Shown: positions 12,108-23,345, numbered from the stretch's first letter. The stretch is 64,000 bases of DNA from Antennarius striatus (GCF_040054535.1 NC_090789.1:6118697-6182696); one strand, 5' to 3'. Program-made: numbers and translations. Notes: generated from the sequence alone by a model not told the origin.

Positions 12108-12163
12108 GGTTGTTCTTTCCCGAGTGTTTTGTCATAAAACAAAACACTCAGGAAAGAACAACC
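12108..12163. repeat. Near-perfect hairpin, 25-nt arms
   Basis: Arms at 12108-12132 and 12139-12163 are complementary except at one position, with a 6-nt loop (CATAAA). The left arm begins GGTTGTTCTTTCC. A further copy of the AGTGTTTTGTTTTG motif follows at once (12165-12180). It could be a small MITE core or a small-RNA precursor; no other evidence separates these. Confidence 0.75.
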
Positions 12164-12574
12164 TCAGTGTTTTGTTTTGTGACAATTTTTTTAAAGCCAA
12201 GATTGTTTTGAGCCTCTGTGTATGTCATCAGAGTGTACACCACTATTGCTCTAACTTTGTCTATAAGTCATAATAATAATTTTCTTCCAATAGCTGACAG
12301 TGAAGCACATGTAACCTCCAACTTGAGCTACAAATGTTTCCTTGTATATGAACTGTGTAATGTATTGTTTGTTCTTTGTTGCCTTTCATTTGCAGCATTC
12401 ACATGTATTTACCCTGTGTGTGGACTGCATCTGTGAGTGTTTGTCGAAGTATTATGACTAATCACTGTATTCCTGAGTGTTCACAGAAGTCACATTCACA
12501 AGTTACAGCGGACGTGTCATCCTACAAATGGATTCTCATTAGATCAAACAAAAAGACTCCAACTGGTTTTTCTA

Positions 12575-12705
12575 GTTGAGTTTAACGGGCTGGGGAACAA
12601 ATCATTGTCAGATTTACGAAAGGATTCACTTGGTCTCAAGAGTCACACACCTGCAGTAAGTCTTCAGCTGAATATTGGAAATAAGCTTTAAATTCCTCAC
12701 AAAAG
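12575..12705 (+). promoter_or_regulatory. Candidate 5' UTR exon end of a fucosyltransferase unit
   Basis: This stretch ends in a strong splice donor, AAAAG|GTAAGG at 12705/12706. It resembles 29221-29323 upstream of gene 3, which shares AGTTGAG, CAGCTGAATAYTGG and a donor at the same relative place (AAAG|GTGAGA). The fucosyltransferase start codons follow splice acceptors directly, so a 5' UTR exon must exist. These conserved donor-ending blocks are the best candidates, but transcript data are lacking. Confidence 0.35.
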
Positions 12706-12964
12706 GTAAGGCCTCTTTAGCATGTTTTAATTCTTTAATCCTTTTGTAAATAAGAATCTAAAGTATCTCATGCATGTTTATCTGACATGCAAATTGATGA
12801 CTGGTTAATGGACTTTATACTTTTCACTGCTTCTTCAAGTTTTTAAAAAAATTACATTTCCTAAATGAATGATGGAAGATGTAAAACAAAAATGTAATCA
12901 CAGGTCTCAGACTTCAATTTCAAAAGCACATACATTTTTTTAAACAAGTATTGTATACCTTTAT

Positions 12965-13315
12965 GGCGGCACGGTGGCACACTGGGTAGCGCTGTTGCGA
13001 GTTCGAGTCCCGCTCTGTGTGGAGTTTGCATGTTCTTCCCGTGTCTGCATGGGTTCTCTCTGAGTTCTCCGGCTTCCTCCCACCTCCAAAAACATGCGCT
13101 TCAGGTGAATTGGCCCGTCCAAGTTACCATAAGTGGGATTGTGTGCGTACGTGTTTATCTGTGTGTACGTATAGGTATGGCTCCGAGGTGCGCCGGAGTG
13201 TGTCCTGCCTCACGCTCCCAGTAGCCTGGAATAGATCCCGCAACCCCGCATCCGCTACAGCGGATGAAGCAAGTTGGAAATGGATGGATAGATGGATGGA
13301 AGTGCACCTTTAAGA
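12965..13315 (+). mobile_element. Dispersed SINE-like repeat
   Basis: Begins GGCGGCACGGTGGCACACTG, continues with GAGTTCGAGTCCCGCTCTGTG (tRNA B-box-like GAGTTCGAGTCCC), a CTCCGGCTTCCTCCCACCTC block, and ends in (ATGG)n with GATGGATAGATGG. Related copies lie at 18012-18330, 24181-24303 and 25215-25480. This is a very common fish repeat. I regard it as SINE-like but cannot name the family with certainty. Confidence 0.75.
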
Positions 13316-13377
13316 TACACTACACTGTTAAAAATTAGTCAGTCTGAAAGTGGATGATAGATTCTCATAAATGTGGA

Positions 13378-13432
13378 GGCATTTCTTTCTCTTCTTCCCA
13401 GGATGAGTCCTCCACATCCAACGAAATATGTT
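13378..13432 (+). pseudogene. Fucosyltransferase 5' relic (acceptor plus first codons)
   Basis: The stretch CATTTCTTTCTCTTCTTCCCAG followed by ATGAGTCCTCC (ATG at 13403) matches the acceptor and first ten or so codons of genes 1 and 2 with a few changes. The protein would start MSPPHPTKY against MNPPPTKKL. Similarity stops near 13432. The following 13440-13660 instead resembles the intron-like sequence at 29690-29890 upstream of gene 3. It is a remnant of another fucosyltransferase unit. Confidence 0.7.
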
Positions 13433-13682
13433 CAATGAGCTCATACATCCAAATAGAATCAAATGAAAAACTTCTGAGTTTAATTTGATTGGAATAAAAA
13501 AATGAACAAATCCGTAACAGCCTTGTTCACACAATAAAAAAATCAAGTTAGTCTTGCTGATCGTTGTTCTGTGATAACAGAGCAAGTTCAAAATTCTTCT
13601 GTCGTAACAGAATAATTTGCTAAATTAAAATATCAAATGATCAAAATTGTATTTGGAAGCGCATAAAGTAAAATAATCTAGA

Positions 13683-14265
13683 GGGGTTGCAGTTGGACTT
13701 CCTGACAGGGAGACCACAGGCAGTTCGAGTTCGTAACAACACCTCCAGCATCATCATGCTGAACACGGGAGCCCCCCAAGGATGCATACTAAGCCCCCTC
13801 CTCTTCACTCTGCTAACCCATTGACTTCCAGCTCCAACCTCTTCATCAAGTTTGCAGACTGTATTGGGTCTCATTAACAACAATGATGAGACAGCCTACA
13901 GAACTTTGTGCTGCAGTGGAAAGTGTCAGCAGCACCAAGTTCCTGGGTGTGCACATCTCCGAGGACCTGTCCTGGGACTGTAACACCGCATCGCTGGTCA
14001 AAAAAGCCCAACAGCACCTCTACTTCCTCCGCAAACTGAGGAGAGCAAGAGCCCAACCCCCCATCAGGCTCACCTTCTACAGAGGCACCATTGAGAGCAT
14101 CTTAACCAGCTGCATCACTGTGTGGTACGGCGCCTGCACCGTTTCCTGCCGTAAGACCCTGCAGCGCATCATGAGAGCAGCTGAAAAGATCACTGGTGTC
14201 TCTCTCCCTTCCCTCACAGACATTTATAACACCCGCCTCACCCGCAAAGCCATCAGTATCAGCAT
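13683..14265 (+). mobile_element. L2/CR1-like LINE fragment, internally deleted
   Basis: Translates to [18 protein letters not shown] and [17 protein letters not shown] (reverse transcriptase motif). After a deletion it jumps to SVSSTKFLGVHISEDLSW and FYRGTIESILTSCITVWYGA, up to the codons for RKAIS. It is the same family as 10053-10905. It breaks off abruptly at about 14265, where the truncated LTR starts. Confidence 0.85.
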
Positions 14266-14627
14266 CAGCAACAAAAATACGTAACAAAAATACATCAGTG
14301 GCACCTCTGGCTAGCTTAAACACACTGAGCTCCGGTAGCACACATGCTAATGTGATCCACCAGCATCAGCAATCCTAAGCTTGGCATCTGTTAATGTCCA
14401 GAAATCGTCTCACAGTTGGCACAGGTGACTCAACTCCGTGAAAAACCGGCATGATACCATTTACTTCCGGTATTTTCCAAGAAAGCGCACGTCTCCCAGA
14501 GACCGTCACTCTTCCCCCTTCTGTCCAAAGGTAATTCTCACAGCAGGACTACTACAACTGAGAATATATTAATTACAGTGGTTTTTATGCCCTGAGTATC
14601 TTTAAACAGTTTTACCACCTGGTTACA
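14266..14627 (-). repeat. 3' LTR, truncated
   Basis: Ends at 14627 (ACCTGGTTACA on plus). It matches the other LTRs from about the AACAAAAATACATCAGTGGC block onward, but lacks the first roughly 240 bp present at 19300-19590. The missing part is replaced by the L2-like fragment. Confidence 0.85.
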
Positions 14628-14639
14628 TTCTCCCCTGCT

Positions 14640-15095
14640 TAACTGTTAACGTCCTCGTTGACAGCAAAGCTATTTTTCACTTCATTAAGCGCTTCTCTAA
14701 AGAATACAGATCCCATACTTGACAGGATATGAGATACCATTGCAGGACTTAGAGACAATGACTCAAAAACCGATCTGGGCTCATGGTGTGGGTTTGGGTG
14801 AACTCCAGCATTCGCTCTTTTACTTCTCCACTGAGCAGGTATTGGTGGTTGCACCCCTGAATTTGGTTTCTGTCTCTGACGAACAACAGGGAGAGGCGCA
14901 TGTACATCAGGTGTCTGGTTAGTTCTAGGGTCAGGTGCATCAGACCCTGCTACTCCCTGATAAAGAACTGGACCCTCATCCTCTCTCAACACAAACTCAG
15001 AATTAGCTGTTTCACGTTCACAGTCTCTGACGGGTGAATTTTCTGTGTTTGGATCAGAGTTTAAACCAAAGGAAACATCATCAACAATAATAAAA
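14640..15095 (-). pseudogene. Gypsy integrase C-terminal tail
   Basis: The minus-strand open frame 14992-14639 contains APLPVVRQRQKPNSGVQPP and PHHEPRSVFESLSLS, a proline/arginine-rich tail like that after the integrase in Gypsy elements of fish, and ends just before the polypurine tract. It is separated from the zinc-binding part (15100-15240) without any DDE core between them. Confidence 0.75.
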
Positions 15096-17950
15096 CTTAA
15101 TAGGTGGATGAATCTTGGGATGAGGCATTTGGGTCAAAATACACTGATGGCAGTTCTTTACCCACCGTTCAATGTCATTATGCATGCCTGCCCAAAATGT
15201 TCTTTGTCTCAACAAATACAAGGTTCTCTCTTTCCTTGATGACTCATAGAGTCATGCACACTCTCCAGTACCTGTTTTCGCAAACAGTTTGGAACAAGCA
15301 ACTGAAGACAGTCTCCATGGTGCACATCTTCAACCACTCGGTACAACAAGCCATCTTTCTCTCTTATACGTTTACTCTGTTTAAACAGTGACTTCACAGC
15401 TCTGGAGAGATTTCTCCTTTCCTGAGGACTTGGATTATGTTTTTGATCCCAAAATGTGCGAAATACACTGAGCTCTGAATCCTGACTCTGAAATTTCCTT
15501 AACTCTTCCTGTGAATAGCCTGGAAGTGTTGGTGTAGCCTCCTTTACAACAGACTGACACGCATCTGCATCAAGTGCTCTGATCTGATTAACCTGAGATT
15601 TGACCCCTGCAGTAACCAACTCAGGTTCAAGGGAGGTTCCTTTCCAAATCATATTGCAAATGGGCACACAGTCATCAAATTCCTTGTCATCTTGGTCGGG
15701 TACTGGCTCCCCTGCTAACGGGTGTCGTGAGAGAGCATCAGCTGCTGTGTTGGATCGTCCTGGATGGTACTGTACATCAAAGTCAAATGCAGCTACCTGT
15801 GTCACCCATCTCTGTTCAATGGCTCATAGTTTTGCATTTTTGAGATGACACAAGGGGTTATTAGCAGTAATGAAAGTAAACTTGGAGCCAAGTAAATAAC
15901 GCCGAAACTTCTCAACTATGGACCACTTGAGTGCTAGCAGTTCTAACTTAATGCTGCTATAGTTTTTGTCATTTCGTTATGCATTTCTTAGTCGTCTGCT
16001 TGTATATGCAATCACCCTTTTTCTGTCGCCTTGTTGCTGTAATAGGATAAGTCCTAGACCCTGACTGTTTGCGTCAGTTTACAAAATGAAAGGGCGAGTG
16101 AAATCTGCAAAACCTAACACCGTTGCAGTAATTAGTTTTTCCTTTTAGATCAAAGGCCTGTTGACAATTATCATCCCACAAGGCTCTGAGCTTTTGGCTG
16201 GCCTTCGCGGGACTGCAAGCTGCACGCCATTGATTCCCCACATCATGTTAGGGAGAAGCAATCTTTGAAAATCCTTCAACATACCTATGGTAGTAGCTAC
16301 ACAGGCCCAAGAAAGATTGCAGTTCTTTCACTGTAGAAGGTGCAGGCCATTCCTTGACAGCTACCACCTTACAAGGGTCTGTTGCAATACCATCTGCTGA
16401 GATCTGATGCCCTAAATATCTGACTTCTTTTTGGAAAAAGTGACATTTTCCCAACTTAACCTTCAGTCCGGTGTCTCTGAGACACTTTAACACTATGTCA
16501 AGCCTATCCAGGTGTGACTGAAACGAGGGCGAGTACACCAAAATATCATCAAGGTATACAAGCATGATTTCAAAGATCAAATCTTTCATAGTCGCTTGCA
16601 TTAACCTTTGAAAGGTCGCAGGACCATTGCAAACACCCGTAGGCATACGCAAGTCTTCAAACAGCCCGAACGGCGTTGTAAATGCAGTCTTATGCCTGTC
16701 AAGCTCGTCTACCACTACCTGGTGATAGCCCCTTGCAAGGTCAAAGGTGGAAAAATATCTGGCACCTTTCAAAGCATCAAAGCTTTCGTCGATGCGAGGT
16801 AGTGGGAATGCATCTCTTTGTTTTCAGGTTTAGCTTGCGATAGTCTACACATAGGCTTATGCTGCCATCCTTTTTACGGACTGCAACCACAGGTGAAGCA
16901 TATGAACTCTCGCTCTCTTGAATTATGCCCTTTTTTAACTGCTTTGAAACGTGTTCTTGGACTTCTTTATATTGGTTATGTGGTATTTTCCTATAAGGCT
17001 GTGTGACAGGTATGTCATCAGCCAGCTTAACTTTGTGTTTCACTTCATCAGTACAACCGAGATCTTCCTCATCATTAGCAAATACATCAATGTACCTTGC
17101 CAATAAGGCCCACAGAGATGCTTTCTCCTCATCATCACCACCAATGTCGAGACTGACTAAGATAGTCTGCATTTTACTGTCAATGTGTCCATCTTTGGTG
17201 TCAACAGAGACCTGTTCAAAATCTGCAGAGATCCGATTAAACTTAACTTCATAGGTCTGGTCACTTTCAACACACTCCACGGTTGAGATGATTCCTAGCT
17301 TGGTTCTTGGACACAGCCACACGTCTTCTTGTAAGAAATTTACGATCTGGACCGGAATGACATGGCACTTGCCATCTACCAATGCTGGGATGACAACTAC
17401 ACCAGTGGGTAGGGGTGTGTTTATAGGCTCAATAATCTTTTGTGTATTGTTGGCTGTCTCTTTGGAGAGACCCCTAACCATGACAGTGGCAACACAAGAA
17501 GCAGGTATTCTCACTTTTTCCCTACCTGCTACCCTGACAATTGTTTTCTTTGGAACAATGCATGTTTGTATTGCTGAAATGCAGTTGTCCAACCAGAAGC
17601 TACCGTTCCTTTCAACCCTGTATCAAACTCTGATATGACAAGTTGTCGACATATGCGAATGACATTCATACCGATGATGTACTGTTCTGCTGTGGCTACA
17701 CTCGCTGAGGGTTTCAAGACCAGGAAACCACAGTGTGGGATTTTCAAACCCATTGTCTCCACTTCCAGTTGAACATATCCTTGATAAGGTATCTCAAGGC
17801 CGTTTGCAGCCGTTATCTTGAGCCAACTAGAAGTGACAAGCAAGGCATGATTGTGCTGACTTCGCTACCTGTATCTAGTAAGCCGCGAGCTTGTGTACTC
17901 TTGAGCTTAAGATCAACTACTGGACACTTGCCGATTGTACGCTCAATAAC
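15096..17950 (-). pseudogene. Gypsy pol: protease, RT, RNase H end, integrase zinc domain
   Basis: Order on minus: protease with LLDTGSEVST (near 17890), linker, reverse transcriptase with KKDGSISLCVDYRKLN (near 16860) and the catalytic YLDDILVYS (near 16545), FLGLCSYYHRYV (near 16290), RNase H end with YHPGRSNTAADALSRHP (near 15740), and the integrase HHCC zone (DSMSHQG near 15230, CHQC near 15140). At least one frameshift near 16810 and stops between 15805 and 16248 break it. The DDE catalytic core that should follow CHQC is gone. Description only; this is an inactive endogenous element. Confidence 0.9.
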
Positions 17951-18011
17951 TTGCTATCGAGTAAATTCAGGTTTGGTTGAGTCTGACATGTGTCCCTGCA
18001 TTGTTCGAATC

Positions 18012-18330
18012 ATGGGCGGCACGGAGGTCCCAGGTTCGAGTCCTGCTCTGTGCGGAGTTTGCGTGCTCTCCCCGTGTCTGCGTGGCTTCTCTCCGGGTTC
18101 TCCGGCTTCCTCCCACCTCCAAAAGCATGCGCTTCAGGTTGATTGGCCGGTCCCAAATTGCCTGTAGGAGTGAGTGTGTGTGTGAGTGGTTGTATGTCTT
18201 TGTGTGTGGCTCCGCGGAGCACTGGCGTCGTGCCCGGAGTGTCCCCCGCCTCACGCCCTATGCCACTGGGATAGGCTCCAGTTCCCCGCAACCCGCTGCG
18301 GTGGATACAGCGGTGGTAATATGAAAATGA
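18012..18330 (+). mobile_element. SINE-like repeat inside the Gypsy element
   Basis: GGGCGGCACGGAGGTCCCAG, then GGTTCGAGTCCTGCTCTGTG (B-box-like), the CTCCGGCTTCCTCCCACCTC block and the end GGATACAGCGGTGG. It is the same family as 12965-13315. It lies between the gag zinc knuckle and protease coding parts and so postdates insertion of the retrotransposon. Confidence 0.8.
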
Positions 18331-18339
18331 CTGACTGAC

Positions 18340-19275
18340 TGTTTGACTCACTACAACCAGGGGTTCTCGTTTCCCTGCCGACTTGAAGCAGAAGGGTTCT
18401 CTGTATGCTTCAGTTGTTTCTGTGGCCACTGTTTAGCAACATGACCTTCAGTTTGACATCAGAAACATATTGGTTTACCATCAGCTGTAAACTTTGGTAG
18501 AGTTTTTGGTCTCGTAGCTGATGTGGTGCTTAGACTTCGATTCTGAGTAGTCAAATTCTTTACTGCCTTAGTTAGTTCAATGATAACTTTCCCTTGTTCA
18601 GCAAGAATAGTCATAACATCACCAAGTGAGACAGATTTCTCACTAGCTTGATCGGTTGTGCTGACTTTCTCTTACTCTGCGAGGACCTCGATGCGATGAC
18701 ATCCTCAAGGTACCCTTTTTTTCTCACCAGCCATTGCAGCTGTACACTGTGCATCTGCGGTTACATGGCTACAGACTTTAACTCTACTCTTTACATCTTT
18801 TGCACTTATTGCAGGCTCCTCTGAGGCCCACAAGTAAGCTTCTTCACATACTTCTATCAAAGTTGATTCTGGATGAGCCCTGACATATTTACAAAGTTCC
18901 CGTGACAATGCAGGGTCTCTCACTCCATCGACAAACTGGTCTCTTAATGCCAATTTCTCATTAGCAACAGAGCTGGGATACTGTTTCAGTACTGAATTTA
19001 GTGCTTGTGATAAGGCATATGAAAACTCACGTATGCCCTCACCTTCTTTCTGTTTGCAGCTATAGAAGTTCTGAAGTAGCTGGGAGATACTGCGGTTATC
19101 TCCAAAAGCTTCTCTAAAGTAGCAAAAAATACTCTCTGTGGTTCACTGCACCATGCAACACAGCTATCTCTGTCCCTCCGGATCTGCTGTCGGGTCACTC
19201 TTCACCACTGCTGTATTTTACTCTACTATGCATACAATTATCGCCAATTTTAAATTTGACGGGAAAGACAAAAGA
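18340..19275 (-). pseudogene. Gypsy gag remnant
   Basis: The minus strand encodes ALRDQFVDGVRDPALSRELC and YVRAHPESTLIEVCEEAYLW (18950-18820), a capsid C-terminal signature of fish Gypsy gag. Near 18450 is a decayed zinc knuckle in which the second Cys region has a stop and the last Cys is Trp. Several frame breaks are present between 19000 and 19200. Confidence 0.75.
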
Positions 19276-19276
19276 G

Positions 19277-19294
19277 ACCCCACTCCTGGTACCA
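19277..19294 (-). other. Primer binding site, tRNA-Leu type
   Basis: On minus TGGTACCAGGAGTGGGGT, five bases inside the LTR edge. It is complementary to a tRNA 3' end reading ACCCCACTCCTGGTACCA, as in vertebrate tRNA-Leu(UAA). Confidence 0.85.
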
Positions 19295-19299
19295 AGATT

Positions 19300-19907
19300 T
19301 GAAGCCGGGATAAGTAACACACAGACTTCAAATGCAATTTTTTGTGGGTCTTTATTGTGTTCCCCAAATCAAGATATAATATTGGAAATAATTATAAATG
19401 AAATTTAAGGTGTTGGTTGAATCAATTTGTAAATTTACCAAAATAATCAGATATGGTTTACATAAAATTATTCTTGTTCTGTTTCCCAATTTTAACACAA
19501 TGTTACCAAAAAAGTACATAAAAATGCATAGAAAAATACATGAAAAAACACATAGAAAAATAGGTAACAAAAATCACTTAACAAAAATACGTCAGTGGCA
19601 CCTCTGGCTAGCTTAAACACACTGAGCTCCGGTAGCACACATGCTAATGTGATCCACCATCAATAGCAATCCTAAGCTTGGCATCTGTTAATGTCCAGAA
19701 ATCGTCTCACGGCCGGCACAGGTGACTCAACTCCGTGAAAAACCTGCATGATACCGTTTACTTCCGGTATTTTTTAAGGAAGCGTGAGTCACTCTACCCC
19801 CTTCTGTCCAACGTTAATTCTTACAGCAAGACTACAACTGAGAATATATTAATTACAGTGCTTTTTATTCCCTGAGTATCTTTAAATAGTTTTACCACCT
19901 GGTTACA
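19300..19907 (-). repeat. 5' LTR of the Gypsy element
   Basis: A complete 608-bp LTR with TG...CA ends on minus. It is the best-preserved of the three copies, and the bases to its right are identical to the right flank of the solo LTR at 7616. Confidence 0.88.
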
Positions 19908-19960
19908 ATGATACAAAATGTTTGGTAGGTATTATACACTGTATACATATATCATGTATA

Positions 19961-20347
19961 CAGTAATCCCCCATTACTAGCAGTAAATGCGTTCCAGCAC
20001 CACCTACCAGAAAACTAAATTCTGCAATATAGCGATGAACTATTTATTTAATTTTCTGCCGTCATTTTAACGTTTATGGACTCTCCCCATACTGATATTA
20101 AACCATCTTATATATGTATTACCTTTTCCCACATTCTAATGCACTGTTCCAAACACCTTTGTATCATAGAAAAGTGTTTCTTTAATACATGGAAGTGCGC
20201 TGCATTCCTGGGAGTCTCGGAATGCAGCGCACACACGGATGCTGTCAGCCAATAGCATGTGCATACGGTATCACATGACTACCTACTAAAAATCTACAAT
20301 GTAGTGAAGCTGTGCATCTTGAAGCACGAAAAAACGAGAGATTATTG
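19961..20347. mobile_element. Mariner-like MITE, copy B
   Basis: Terminal repeats CAGTAATCCCCC and CAATAATCTCTCG, with TA on both sides (19959-19960 and 20348-20349). It occupies the same place relative to gene 2 as 7707-8085 does to gene 1. An inverted, partial relative is seen at about 23090-23345. Confidence 0.75.
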
Positions 20348-20639
20348 TATATAAATTATTCTTTAAATGACACTTGATGCTTATCTAATGTACTACTATA
20401 AGCAATGTAGGGCTTACAAATCTCCATTAGTATTTGCATTTTTATTATTGGTTTAGCTTTAGCTGATACTGTTGATAATTGATAATACCTGTAATTTCAA
20501 AAATAATTTTCCTTGTAGATAAAAGTGACATAGTTGTGACAGCCTTTCAACATAAAAACGAACAAGGAATTGACTTAATAGCAGATTACAGATTAATGAA
20601 TGTTAAATCACTGACTCATTTCTTTCTCTTATTCCACAG

Positions 20640-21731
20640 ATGAATCCTTCACCTACCAAGAAATTACTTTTTGTGGCAACAACATGTGCTGTGCTCATCT
20701 GCTGTACATTTGCAGTACTTCTATTTTTTAATAACTTTTCTCCTAAATGGACAGCTCCACCTTTTTTAGCTGCCATTAATAATTCTAAAAGTGTGGAAAC
20801 AAAAAAAAAGCCCATTGTCCTGTTGTGGTTCTGGCCTCTTGGTGTACATTTTGATTTCAAAGAATGCTCTCGTGTCCACAATATTGACGGCTGTATTCTG
20901 ACTGATGACAAATCTCTGTATAATGAAGCCGAAGGAGTAATTATCTTCCACAAAGGTATTTCACGGGACTTGTCAAACCTGCCGCGAAGTCCACGTCCAG
21001 GTTTCCAGAGGTGGATTTGGTACCATGTGGAATCCCCAACAAATACGGCAAAGATACCAGGACTGGAAAACCTGTTCAACTTGACACTGAGCTACAGAAA
21101 AGATGCAGACATCACGGTGAGGAACGAGCTCACCATCAGACCCAAAGACATGAAAGATGACTTTGTTCTGCCAAAGAAAGACAAACTCGTCTGTTGGGTT
21201 GTCAGTAATCATGATCACCACACTGGAACAGCTGTGAGAGAAAACTATTATCATGAATTGTCCAAACACATTGCGATCAAACTGTATGGTACAGCTTTTA
21301 CATCTCGAAGGCTAAGTTATGACGACTACTACGCAACGATTTCTCGCTGTAAATTCTACCTGTCATTTGAGAACTCAGTCCATAGAGACTACATCACAGA
21401 GAAGATTAATGGGCCCCTGTGTGCAGGGACAATACCTGTAGTTCTGGGTCCCCCAAGAGCAAACTATGAGGTGTTCTATCCCTCTAGTGCCTTCATTCAC
21501 ATAAATGATTTCCCTGATGCAAAGTCATTGGCAGATCATCTACACTTCTTGGATAAAAATGATGAGGCGTACATGAAGTACTTTGAGTGGAGAAAGCACT
21601 ACACAGTGAGTCGTCATGTCCTGACACTCCAAGAAGAATTTGTTCAGCCTGTCTGTCTTGCCTGTGATTTTGTGGCAAAAAACAAGGAATACCGCGAAAT
21701 GCACGGTCTTTATGATTGGTACTTTTCCTAA
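20640..21731 (+). CDS. Alpha-1,3-fucosyltransferase, FUT9-like (gene 2)
   Basis: Same 363-residue GT10 architecture as gene 1: signal anchor about 9-31, RWIW at 124-127, FENS 243-246, YITEK 251-255 and PVVLGPP 266-272 are all intact. The splice acceptor TTATTCCACAG again abuts the ATG. It differs from gene 1 at 21 nucleotides by my hand count, about 17 replacing and 4 silent. The 15 residue changes include a cluster at residues 214-232 (N214K, V215L, P222S, Q223R, F227Y, T232A). The upstream LTR and MITE are shared with gene 1; the downstream flank is shared but carries private insertions. The enzyme should be functional as far as motifs show. Confidence 0.95.
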   Translation: MNPSPTKKLLFVATTCAVLICCTFAVLLFFNNFSPKWTAPPFLAAINNSKSVETKKKPIVLLWFWPLGVHFDFKECSRVHNIDGCILTDDKSLYNEAEGVIIFHKGISRDLSNLPRSPRPGFQRWIWYHVESPTNTAKIPGLENLFNLTLSYRKDADITVRNELTIRPKDMKDDFVLPKKDKLVCWVVSNHDHHTGTAVRENYYHELSKHIAIKLYGTAFTSRRLSYDDYYATISRCKFYLSFENSVHRDYITEKINGPLCAGTIPVVLGPPRANYEVFYPSSAFIHINDFPDAKSLADHLHFLDKNDEAYMKYFEWRKHYTVSRHVLTLQEEFVQPVCLACDFVAKNKEYREMHGLYDWYFS

Positions 21732-21854
21732 AAAATTAAATGAATGTGATGAAATGAAAACATCTTTGTGTCAATATGCAGATTAATGAACACACTCATG
21801 AATATTGAGCCTGTAACCTTGGCTCATGTGACACAGCTGGGTTCAGCTGATATG

Positions 21855-21992
21855 TTCAAAGCTGTTTAAGTCAATCAGTTCTGAAGAAGTCTTTTGGACG
21901 AAACGTCCTCAAGAACTTTCTTAAAGTCCAGTGGATTGACTTAAACAGCTTTGGATAACCATGACCTGGATAACTGAGAACCTACACAGACA
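21855..21992. mobile_element. 138-bp retroposed insert with inverted repeats
   Basis: Flanked by the 13-bp direct repeat TTCAGCTGATATG (21842-21854 and 21993-22005). The corresponding place in the copy A flank (about 9577-9590) is empty. Inside, CAAAGCTGTTTAAGTCAAT (21857-21875) is the exact reverse complement of 21935-21953. The sequence with GACGAAACGTCCTCAAGAA and GAGAACCTACACAGACATT is a familiar fish dispersed repeat whose family I cannot name surely. Confidence 0.75.
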
Positions 21993-22147
21993 TTCAGCTG
22001 ATATGCCTTTTTTGAAAATTTGATTATGGTTTAATTAACAAAAGACATAAAATGTAAATAGGCCATTTTTAGTTGTGTCAAGTGATGGATTTTGTTTACC
22101 TTCAGATAAAATCTAATCTAATCACCCAACAGGATTATCTTATCACC

Positions 22148-22375
<228 letters not shown>

Positions 22376-22447
22376 GTTCCTAGGAATGCGCTCTTCTGGA
22401 CTGAGGCTTCAGATGTTGTTCCAGGAATCTGCTTGAGCCAGTCTTCC

Positions 22448-22846
<399 letters not shown>

Positions 22847-23089
22847 GCCCCAAAGTCTCCTACTACCACGTTAGCCTTGGCATTTCACATATATGTTCCA
22901 GCTGTTATTTCAGCCTTTGATACCTCTAAATCTTTTCGTGTCCCTTCTTCCTGATGTTAGCGTCAGCTTGAATCGCCACATCTATCACCACTGCTCTCTT
23001 CCGCTCTTTTTCCACCATCTCTGGTTGGTTAACCAGCAGCTGTTTGGAAGCTGAAGTCCCACAGGATCTTCGTGTAAACCTTACGCGCA

Positions 23090-23345
23090 TTCTATTGGCT
23101 GATGGCGTCCATAAGTGCGCTCGTTCAGTCAGTCTCGGACTAACTTGAGACCCAAAAGTGCTTTAAACAGTTGATAAGAGTGTGGGGAAAAGTAATACAG
23201 TGGTGGTTTAATATCAGTAAGGGGAGGGTTCATTAATGTTTAAATTACCATAAATAATATGATAAATAGATCGTGTTCTTGATTGCGGATTCCACAATCG
23301 TGTGTGGTTCCTGGAACGCATTGACCGCAAAGGCGCACTGTAATT
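23090..23345 (-). mobile_element. Partial mariner-like MITE relative
   Basis: On minus it shares, with the MITEs at 7707 and 19961, the order CGCATTGACC..., CAATCAAG-type region, then CTCCCCTTACTGATATTAAACCACC and ATCAACTGT. It is in opposite orientation and incomplete. Confidence 0.5.

Larger units (their letters stand above)
14266..19907 (-). mobile_element. Ty3/Gypsy LTR retrotransposon, defective
   Basis: Read from right to left, it has a 5' LTR (19300-19907, TGTAACC...GGCTTCA). The primer binding site at 19277-19294 is complementary to the 3' end of tRNA-Leu. Next come a gag remnant, protease, reverse transcriptase, RNase H and integrase parts, a polypurine tract (AGCAGGGGAGAA, 14628-14639) and a truncated 3' LTR (14266-14627). 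Frameshifts, stops, a SINE-like insertion (18012-18330) and loss of the integrase core make it inactive. The right flank (ATGATACAAAATG) equals that of the solo LTR at 7616, so the insertion predates the fucosyltransferase duplication. Confidence 0.92.
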
